This document shows, piece after piece, positions 55,790 through 64,000 of a stretch of DNA of 64,000 nt. Position 1 is the first letter of the stretch. Each line of letters begins with the position of its first letter. The notes under the pieces are model-generated. The model was not told where the DNA came from. It was given only the letters and a program-made list of their open reading frames with translations, and made no database searches. Source of the DNA: Enoplolaimus lenunculus (lineage: Eukaryota; Nematoda; Enoplea; Enoplida; Thoracostomopsidae); assembly GCA_030248215.1 (NCBI GenBank), contig JASANG010001846.1, forward strand, positions 124,001-188,000, written 5' to 3'. The translations under genes were made by a program, and so were the position numbers.

Positions 55790-56639
55790 ATTCCAATTTC
55801 TGAATGTTCGACTGTGAGAGATAGCGCTTTATACAGCACTATGAAGCATAAAATTCTAATTTTAGAAACATTGAAATTTTTGGTGTAAAACTTTTCAAAA
55901 TAAAATTTCAGTGACGTTTCATCAGCCAGAAGGTTACTAACACAAACAAAAATGACAATAATTCAAGTTTGAAAAACTTGTCTCGCAATGTTGACATCGA
56001 ATTCATAGCTCAAATTTTAAATCCAATTCTTGTGTGTCTGTGTTGTACAGCAAAAATTTCAACGGGATCCCTGAAGCTATTTTCGACCAATTTTAAAGGA
56101 TTGTGTATTTTTGACACATATTATTCACGTTTTAGTTTGCAATATTGGCGGATGTGGATACACAAAAATATGCCAGGGGAGTCGACGTAAAATAGAGTCA
56201 AATCAGCTCACAGAACAAGCGAACACGAAAAGCCAAACGCAATTTCAAACGTCGAATCTTAATGTTACCATTTTGGTTTTAGCTTCGATCTCTCAGTTGA
56301 ATTTGTGGGTGCTTCACGCACGATCAACTGTATATTATAACTACTTCACTGTGAATGGCAGTCGTTAGAATTTTATTTTAAATTTTAATTTTAGCAAATA
56401 TTTTAAAATTCAATAAACGAAATGGCATTGAAAAAAGATACAACGTGTATAGGAAATGTTAGAAGAAAAAAAAACTAGGTCAGACAACACAGGTCGACCG
56501 ACTGATGACAAGTTCTAGTTTGCCCAAGGTTACCAAAAATTGTTCAGTGAACACAACCTTTCAACTGTGTTCGTCTGACCAAAAACGTGTACAAACTGTG
56601 TATTTTCAGTGTGAAATTTATAAAATATACAACGGTGTA
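55790..56639. other. Intergenic stretch, nothing recognised
   Basis: AT-rich, short frames only. Confidence 0.35.
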
Positions 56640-56780
56640 CACTGCAAAAAATGGTGAGTCAAATTGACTTTCTCTGAAATAGGTTTTTTCTGACTTACAC
56701 AAACTGAGTCAAAATTCGACTCCACCAGAGTCAAATTGTGTCGCACGTGCCTCAGGCGGAGTCAAACTTTGACTCTGCAG
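56640..56780. mobile_element. Foldback MITE, family B copy 4 (truncated)
   Basis: CACTGCAAAAAATGGTGAGT at the left after TA. The right arm breaks off after GGAGTCAAACTTTGACTC. Confidence 0.7.
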
Positions 56781-57159
56781 TCTTACAGAAAACGTTGCGC
56801 CCCTGATCTGTTTTCTAACGTATACAACTAGCTTAATACGTGTCACAAATTTAAAGACTGATGCAAATGGTTTAGGTGCCTTAGATTTCAAGAACTTTTT
56901 AGAATGAGATTGCCTCATAAAATCATTAGTGTTGAGACGTATACACAACGAGGGAGTGAGGGAATATATCCCTCCCGGAAATTTTGTAATCGCTAGTGCA
57001 AACACACCGAATAAATTTTCATACTCTGAGAAATTTTTATTGTAAATGTTGCGTTTGCAGTACTGGTGTACATCATAGTAGGTATACCTAGGCTGAGATA
57101 CGAAATATGGAACCACTAGGAATTTAATAATAAAAGAGTTCATTTTATAGATTTTGACG

Positions 57160-57440
57160 CGCACAGTTCATCGATACCATTCTTAGCGCTGCATGGCCTC
57201 GGTTCAATAGTTATGGCCCTTTAAATTTTAATGTTTTACCACATAAAACACGTACAAGCAGCAATCAAATTTGTGTAAGAAATAATGAAATAAACCTGGT
57301 TAAGCTTATATTAACGAACATGTGATTGAAAACATTTCCTGTTTAAATCTCTATGTGTTTGCACTATAATTTCGAGGGCCATAACTCTTGAACCGTTGGT
57401 CATGCACCCATAAAAATGCTACCGTTGAAGATAATTCGTC
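57160..57440. repeat. Imperfect inverted repeat
   Basis: GCATGGCCTCGGTTCAATAG at 57191 is mirrored at 57374-57404 (GGGCCATAACTCTTGAACCG). Arms of about 31 bp are fairly good and extend weakly outward. Possibly a foldback element. Confidence 0.5.
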
Positions 57441-57584
57441 GAGATCTATATGATGGATCAATTTTTATCAAAATGCAAGGTAGGCCTAGATTCCCTACCT
57501 CAGCCGCAGCCCTCAGTACATGGATCGCAAACATTATTTTAACGAAACCTGATGCAATAATGAATGTATTATTGATGTGGTGAG

Positions 57585-57587
<3 letters not shown>

Positions 57588-57641
<54 letters not shown>
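57588..57641. repeat. (TA)n microsatellite
   Basis: About 25 TA units followed by TTTATATATATG. Confidence 0.95.
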
Positions 57642-57644
<3 letters not shown>

Positions 57645-57659
57645 GTTTATATATTTACT

Positions 57660-58355
57660 GAAGTAATTGCTATGTTTAGCATTAGTTTTTGTTCCATTTA
57701 AAATGTTTTGTTTACGCGTTACAATGCGCTGTTTTTGTCACTAACTTTCGTCTTTATGAACTCCAGTAGATTCAGTAAAAATTAATTTTTTTTGCCAAAA
57801 TGTCATACTGAAAATGTTTTCGTATCAAATGCTACATCAATAACGAGTATTTTTTGCAGTTGCAAACTTACAATAAAATATTTACTGTTTTTTTTTCTTA
57901 AAAAAGTTTTAAATTAGTTTTCCGTAAGAATCTTGGCCAATCGGCCACAACTGTAGTAGTATTTTGACTGCGTTTAAGGTTCAAAACTGCACTTCTATAG
58001 CTTTTGTATAATAAAAGCGTTTAAATGATAGAATGTTGTACGTTGTTTTACTCATATGACTGCAAAAGGGTTGATTTATTTGTAGTTAATGTCATGCAAT
58101 CTATTGAGGAAGCTCAAAAAATTCTTACTTGCACAAATTTATCAAAATTTTCAGAGTAACTAAAAAATATTTAGCTTTTCTTCTCATAATTAACGACAGT
58201 ATAACTAGCAAGTATATGCTAAACTATTCCAGTTAATATTGATTTGTATGATGTGATATTACGTGAATGCATAATTGGACGCCAAAATAATGTGTGTAAT
58301 GCAAGTCGGGCGTGTTTGAGGTAAGCAGCGGCACTGTAAACTTTAAGTGTGTGTA
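57660..58355. other. Intergenic stretch, nothing recognised
   Basis: AT-rich without paired termini or credible frames. Confidence 0.35.
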
Positions 58356-58786
58356 CTGTAGTGACCCAAATAAGAGAGGGTCCCCATTTTGAGTCCCAAT
58401 CTATAGGAGTCTGTATCCATAATAAGAGTTCGTAATCGGATAGAGTCCCTGAACCCTAATTAGAGTCCATAAATATTTAAGTATTCCTAACCGTAGCGCA
58501 TAAATGACTCCACGACCAAATAATTTGAGTTCAGAACTTTAAAGCGTACTGACTTAAGTTTTAAAAGTACATTCCTAAGTATAACGTTGTATTATCGCTC
58601 AAGCTATTGACACAAGACGAATAAATGTTTAATTCAACGAATAATTGCAGTGCCGGATATATAAGTAACGAAGGGCTGCGGAGCGTGGGTTAAAAATAAA
58701 TAACAAACCGTAACCGAATAACAGGGGGTTCCCTCTGGAGAGGCCAAAATAAATATCAGTCCGTCCTCTTATTCAGATCATTACTG
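58356..58786 (-). mobile_element. Family D MITE, reverse copy
   Basis: 431 bp, CTGTAGTGACCCAAATAAGA at left, TTATTCAGATCATTACTG at right, TA flanks. The interior is the reverse of 48467-48913. Confidence 0.85.
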
Positions 58787-58892
58787 TATCTTTGATTATA
58801 CGTTTTGTTTTCGCCTTTGAGATCAAGAATTAACTGTTTACTAATTTATGTAATTTACTTGGTTAAATTGTGTGATCTGCAAGAAGCATTAA

Positions 58893-58949
58893 ACTCTCTG
58901 GAGCGGTCAAATAAATATCAGCCCCTCCCTCTTATTCGGGTCAATACAG
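58893..58949 (-). repeat. Family D terminal fragment
   Basis: CAAATAAATATCAGCCCCTC and CTTATTCGGGTCAATACAG, followed by TA. Confidence 0.7.
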
Positions 58950-58971
58950 TAACACATATCATCGGTTTGTA

Positions 58972-59172
58972 GACTGTAAAAAATGGGGAGTCAAATTGAC
59001 TCCCTCGGAAACAGGCTTTTCCTGACTACACAAACTGAGTCAAATTTGACTCCGCCAGAGTCAACAGTGAATCGAATTTGACTATGGCGGAGTCAAATTT
59101 GACTCAGCTTGTGTAGTCAGGAAAAGGCTATTTCCGAGAGAGAGTCAATTTGACTCCCGATTTTTTACAGTG
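58972..59172. mobile_element. Foldback MITE, family B copy 5
   Basis: GACTGTAAAAAATGGGGAGT at left and GATTTTTTACAGTG at right, TA flanks, long inverted arms. Confidence 0.85.
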
Positions 59173-59871
59173 TAATATGTTTTTAAGCTAGGAAACTTCG
59201 CACCAGCGGATGACCTTAAACTGTACTTGCACGTAGAACAATTAATATTAAATGATTAAAATGTACCGATTTTTGAAGTTCGCCGTCAGCTGGTTTGAAT
59301 TTTACAAGGCCTATGTTAACTAGAGATAGATAGTGTACATTTTTAAGAATAAGACCAAAGCGTAATGGGAAACAACGTACTTTAGCTTGTAATGATTTAA
59401 GCAACTTTTGCGGCATTCACGATGTAACTGGAGCAACCTGAAACACGTTTTGTTGTTATTACAATAGCAGGTAACATTTTGTCTGTACGCCAAATTGTTG
59501 TACAATTAAAAACAATTTAGTTGTCTGCTATGCTGATGTGGCATTCATCGTTTATAAATACTGTTTGTAAGCAGGGTTTTTTCCATTTTTTTCACAAAAA
59601 ATGGAAAAAATCATTCTTTGTCTGAGTGATCGGTTAGCCCACCCTGAGCCGCCGTTTGCCCAAATATGCTTGCATTTACGTTATTAGTGCGCACAAATTA
59701 CACTGTCATGCATAATGTCGTGCGATATTTCGTTGCCCAACCATCTCCTTGGTCCACCACGGCATTGCATAGCGCACTGGTTCAACAGGCACCGCATCTC
59801 TGCTGATTTGCTTTGCTTAGGCATTTTGATGTAATGGTATGTTGATTCCTCACATGGTGCGTACCTTAATA
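59173..59871. other. Intergenic stretch with one hairpin
   Basis: ATTTTTTCCATTTTTTGTG-type hairpin at 59577-59612 (TTTTTTCCATTTTTT against AAAAAATGGAAAAAA). Nothing else recognised. Confidence 0.4.
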
Positions 59872-60304
59872 CTGTAGGGACCCGAATATAAGAGGGGGCA
59901 CTGATATTTATTTGGCCTCTCCAGAGGGCACCCCCATGTTATTCGATTACGGACTGTAATTTATTTTTAACCCCCGCTCCGCCACCATTCGTTACTGATA
60001 TATATCCGGTACTGCAATTATCCGTTAAATTATACGTTTACTTGTCTTGTACCAAAAGCTTGAGCGATAATGCACGGTCATACTTAGGAATGTACGTTCA
60101 AAATTTAAGTACGCTTTAAAGTTTTGAACTCAACTTTATTTGGGCCTAGAGTCATTTATGCACTACAATTAGGGATAATTGGCATTTATGGACTCTAACT
60201 AGGGTTTAGGGACTCTATCTGCAAACGGACTCTTATTAGGGATACAGAATCCTATTGATTGACATTCAAAATGGGGACTTCTCCTCTTATACGGGTCACT
60301 ACAG
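59872..60304 (+). mobile_element. Family D MITE, full copy
   Basis: 433 bp, CTGTAGGGACCCGAATATAA at left and TTATACGGGTCACTACAG at right, TA on both flanks. Collinear with 48467-48913. Confidence 0.88.
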
Positions 60305-60459
60305 TATACTTTGGCATTCTTAATGCATTTTAAAACAAGTAAAGAACATTGTCACATTTTACCGTCTTAATTTATGGGCATATTGAAATCAAAGCCGGGG
60401 ATTTTCAAACGAATCAGCAGGGAATGATAATTCCCTAAGAACCTATTAAACACCTAAAA

Positions 60460-60666
60460 ATGTTTTCGTTGGTCAATAATCAAGATATTTTTTCCGTGTC
60501 AGTACGTTTAATACGAGACAAAATTTTCAACCAAAACGTGACGTCTCTTGAAGCAAATTTTGTATTTCCAACAAAGTGTTTTGAATTAATGCCAGATCAT
60601 TATTTACAATATTTTCACGCTAATACCAGTTTTGTTAGAAACTTTGGCCAGCTAATATTAGCTTGA
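60460..60666 (+). CDS. Unidentified 68-codon open frame
   Basis: ATG to TGA, MFSLVNNQDIFSVSVRLIRD and FPTKCFELMPDHYLQYFHAN. Looks protein-like but unrecognised. No adjacent exon established. Confidence 0.18.
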   Translation: MFSLVNNQDIFSVSVRLIRDKIFNQNVTSLEANFVFPTKCFELMPDHYLQYFHANTSFVRNFGQLILA

Positions 60667-61701
60667 TTGAAACAAACATACTTCGATTCGATAACGCAGC
60701 GGTGTATATTAACTCAGGAACGTAGCCTAAATTTCATTTCTAGACGATACACTGTAACTTTTAGGCTGCTGAAGCTATTACCGAATGAGGCTAACGAGCG
60801 AGCAAATTTTCGTTGACCTCTGTAGATATTCGGAACTCTGTCAAGATGTTATTTTTTGCGTTTGTTCATATTTCTAGGACATATCGTTCCCTACGTACCC
60901 TTGCATACGCTTCTGGTGTAACCTTTAGTTCGACCTGTGTGCTCTTTAAAAGCTTTAACTTGAATTAACCTTAAGCTAATCCACCAGTATTAAACTAACT
61001 TTCCAGATTAACTAAACTAACCGGTAGGTATACGCTTAAACTCATATAAAATCTTACATATTTCCAGTTTAAGCTAAACTCTATGAGATGTTAAATACAC
61101 GGCTGCACTTGTTACTTAAATTAGAAATAAAGTTAACTTGAACTCGTGTTAAACTTAAAAACATGTTAGTTTAAGTAAAACTTAAAATTCTAGTTTAGTT
61201 GTTAAGCTATAATTTAAGTTTAAGTTTATTGAGAGTGTAAAGTTATTTTTAACTCCAACGTCGAATTCAACGAATAGTTTTCAATGTGGGCGTTGAAAAA
61301 TTTCAACATTTCACGCGTAGGAGTTTCGAGTGCTCTAATATTTAAAAGAGCGGAAAATTTCAATTTCATTTTTGGCAAACAATCATTATCGATCCTATTC
61401 GGTTTGAAGTTTATCCTGTTATGTTTTGGCTTAGGTTTATGTTGAACCAAATTTGGATTACCAAAACTCATAGTTCTGGCCCAACAATTTATGGTTTAAT
61501 GCTTCATGTATGCAGAGTAGGTTAGTAATTAAAGTTTTTTTTGCGTCAGCACAAGCGATGAGACAGTTTGATTGCGCAATCATTTCATATCGAAAGTTGT
61601 TTGGAATACTAATATTCTAGGGATTTGAAAAGGAGATGAAAGGATCCTAAACAAGTCTAACAGGTTTTATCGAAAGATGCTGTTTTTGAAAGATGTGTGT
61701 A
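60667..61701. other. Intergenic stretch with TTAAGTTTAA-rich part
   Basis: Between 60955 and 61225, AACTTAAA/TTTAAGTT words recur in both orientations, resembling the style of 34836-35165. Otherwise nothing. Confidence 0.35.
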
Positions 61702-61910
61702 CACAGCAAAAAATTGTGACTCAAATTGACGTTCTCCGAAATAGGCTCTACGGGACTACACAAACTGAGTCAAATTCGACTCCGCCACAGTCAAACGTGA
61801 CACTCAGTGCATCGAATTTGACTCGGTCGGAGTCGAATTTGACTCATTTTATGTAGTTCCGTAGATCGTATTTTGGAAACAGCCAATTTGACTCATCATT
61901 TTTTGCAATG
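61702..61910. mobile_element. Foldback MITE, family B copy 6
   Basis: CACAGCAAAAAATTGTGACT at left and CATCATTTTTTGCAATG at right, TA flanks. More diverged than copy 2. Confidence 0.82.
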
Positions 61911-61972
61911 TATACTGCTATTTTGTTTTACGCGACAACAACCAAATAATCAACAAGACCTGTGAGATATTT

Positions 61973-62190
61973 GCCCGTATTCCCACATATGCGTAACACC
62001 TGTCACCAGTGGTGATAGGTTCTCGAACTCACCAACTCCTGCAATCGTGGATCATAAAATTTGTAGACATGAGGGTACACCAAATATAAAAATATGCTAA
62101 TTTTCGAAACATATCCTTCGCTGATAAAAAGTTACAAGATCTATCACCAACAGGTAATAAATAGGTGCTATACACATTTGAGAATATTGG
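61973..62190. mobile_element. Family H MITE, copy 4
   Basis: GCCCGTATTCCCACATATGC at left, ATACACATTTGAGAATATTG at right, CACCTGTCACCAGTGGTGAT next to the left end. It directly precedes a minisatellite. Confidence 0.75.
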
Positions 62191-62214
62191 TAATGTTGTT
62201 TTCTGTTTGTCCTG

Positions 62215-62472
62215 CCGTGGAATATTTCAACCTTGTGTTGCCAGATGTCCAACCGTGGAATATTTCAACCTTGTGTTGCCAGATGTCCAACCGTGGAATA
62301 TTTCAACCTTGTGTTGCCAGATGTCCAACCGTGGAATATTTCAACCTTGTGTTGCCAGATGTCCAACCGTGGAATATTTCAACCTTGTGTTGCCAGATGT
62401 CCAACCGTGGAATATTTCAACCTTGTGTTGCCAGATGTCCAACGGTGGAACATTTCAACCTTGTGTTGCCAG
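62215..62472 (+). repeat. 38-bp minisatellite, six units plus a partial
   Basis: Units start at 62215, 62253, 62291, 62329, 62367, 62405 and 62443 with CCGTGGAATATTTCAACCTT. The first six are almost identical. Because 38 is not a multiple of three, all three plus-strand frames are open and encode the same 38-residue period. Confidence 0.95.
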
Positions 62473-62473
62473 A

Positions 62474-62924
62474 GAAAGCGACCTGTTCGTTTTTCAACCA
62501 CTGTTTTAGTGTAATTTTGTTTCGCTGGAGTTAAGTTGTTGAACAATACAGTCTGACTTGCCTAACCCCCCCAAGTATCAAGCGTTTTTATAAAGCCCGT
62601 TAAAGTATTTTTTTGTAAAAAATAAATATTCACTCTCCCCTGACGACCCAGAGTTTTTCAAATACACACGTCGTCGTCGTCATGTGTGTGTGCGGTGACT
62701 GTCTGCGTGTAGTCTCTCATGAGCTCTGATCACCCACCCACCAACCCCATATCAGTACGCTAAAATGTTTCAACTCCTGTAAATTTTAAAAGTTGAATTT
62801 TTTTACTACAAATAAAAAGGTTTCGCTTGATCAGTTTGCAAATACACAATAAATACATAAAATTCACAATTTGTACAGGTAAATGTTGCACACAAAAACT
62901 ACATGCCGCATCGTTGCGTACAGA
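62474..62924. other. Spacer between two minisatellites
   Basis: Contains a CCACCCACCAACCCC patch (62733-62747) and a CGTCGTCGTCATGTGTGTGTG run. No gene seen. Confidence 0.4.
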
Positions 62925-63151
62925 ATTTTAGGTTTGTTTAAGTCGTGGACCTGAATGAAGTATGAGTGAAATTTTAGGTTTGTTTAAGTCGTGGACCTGA
63001 ATGAAGTATGAGTGAAATTTTAGGTTTGTTTAAGTCGTGGACCTGAATGAAGTATGAGTGAAATTTTAGGTTTGTTTAAGTCGTGGACCTGAATGAAGTA
63101 TGTGTGAAATTTTAGGTTTGTTTAGTCGTGAACCTGAATGAAGTGAGTGAA
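62925..63151 (+). repeat. 46-bp minisatellite, five units
   Basis: Units contain ATTTTAGGTTTGTTTAAGTC and GTGGACCTGAATGAAGTATG. The first three are identical or nearly so; the last is shortened. Confidence 0.93.
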
Positions 63152-63241
63152 TTGTTACACCGAAACGGCCATTAAAATTGGAAAATTCCCTTGACAGAGA
63201 CGGATCTTGAAAGTTGTGACCAGGGTGAGGCGCGCAGTTAT

Positions 63242-63437
63242 GGCTCATGTATAGAACAGGGCCGGATTGTTTTCCGGAGCGGCTATAATACAGTCAGTTT
63301 ACGCTTTAGACTATTTTTTTACTTTGGTTTAGGCTTAAGCTTACGCTTAGGCTTAGGAATAGGCTCATCCATACGCTTAGGCTTAGGCTTAGGAATATAC
63401 TTATACTATTGTTCCGGCCCTGTTCTATACATTGGCC
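63242..63437 (-). mobile_element. TTAGGC-array MITE, reverse copy
   Basis: GGCTCATGTATAGAACAGGG at left, CGGCCCTGTTCTATACATTG at right. The interior is the reverse of the 49797-50157 copy with a shorter array (63320-63400). Confidence 0.88.
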
Positions 63438-64000
63438 AGAGTTAATACCAAATCTTAGCTTAAACATTTGGTTTACAATTCCTGTTGAGGGTTTCTGGGA
63501 CTGGATGTCCCCTCGTTTGGTTCCGCCATCGACCTTAGTATTGTACGCGGGCGCAACAGCTCATCCAACAACGGGGCATGCATACAGCGAATGCATTATA
63601 TAATATTAGCTTAAACTTAGCTAACAAGAAGCCAAATGCTATTTTAGCATTAAAAATTCGAACACTACGTTTTGGTTTGAAAAATGGGAAAAGAAGCCGA
63701 CGATGTTTCTTTAGTTGCCGCCCCAAAATTGCAACTGCAATTACAGTATGGTTGTTTGTGCAGTTAACAGTTTGGTCTGCAGAAATTTTAAACCAAAGTG
63801 GTCCCACAAATTGTTAAGGAGTGCGGAACCATGAACTGTCCAGCAAACCACTGTAATATTAATCTGAATGGGGGGAGCGTGAGAATCCCCTATGTCTGGT
63901 GTGCGAGGCGGATCGTTTGCTACAGTCAGACCTGTTAGAATATTCATTTAAAAGCTAGAAACGGACCAGAGCTTCTATTTAAATCTGGCACCAGGTGTTT

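Noticed and set aside
56709-57164. 151-codon minus-strand open frame
   Set aside because: Overlaps a truncated foldback MITE, shows no conserved motif, and has no plausible splice context.
62925-63151. CRISPR-like array
   Set aside because: Units are directly contiguous with no variable spacers, in animal DNA. It is a minisatellite.

Overview
The window is AT-rich animal nuclear DNA. Its genes are split by GT-AG introns, it is crowded with short non-autonomous transposons, and it has no prokaryotic organisation. Three complete, well-conserved genes were rebuilt exon by exon, with reading-frame phase matching at every junction: CFAP36 (minus, 2984-11869, 7 exons, 389 aa), inosine-5'-monophosphate dehydrogenase (plus, 16741-28211, 15 coding exons, 582 aa) and a LASP-type LIM/nebulin/SH3 protein (minus, 33565-39473, 8 coding exons, 341 aa). 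LASP places the source in the Metazoa and CFAP36 implies a ciliated animal. The intron density and the acceptor-like AG close upstream of start codons would fit an invertebrate such as a tunicate, but the phylum cannot be fixed from this sequence.

Layout. 1-2983: repeats, including an element carrying TTAGGC hexamer arrays, a 677-bp element with TCA target duplication and a foldback MITE. 2984-11869: CFAP36, with hAT-like and other MITEs in its introns, several ending within 5-25 nt of a splice site. 11870-16740: intergenic, with a hAT-like MITE nested in the terminal repeat of another, each with its own 8-bp target duplication. 16741-28211: IMPDH, whose introns hold three copies of one MITE family and a long (TA)n run. 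28212-33564: a convergent spacer; a MITE lies about 20 bp past the LASP stop codon and probably forms its 3' UTR. 33565-39473: LASP. 39474-64000: about 24.5 kb with no recognisable gene, only a few unidentified short open frames, tRNA-derived SINE-like repeats, several MITE families and two minisatellites.

The genes share no obvious pathway: a ciliary factor, a purine nucleotide enzyme and an actin-associated adaptor. I found no CRISPR array, no operon, no capsid- or envelope-bearing element, and nothing I would call a new multi-gene system. The interest lies in how mobile DNA has shaped gene boundaries and in several repeat architectures.
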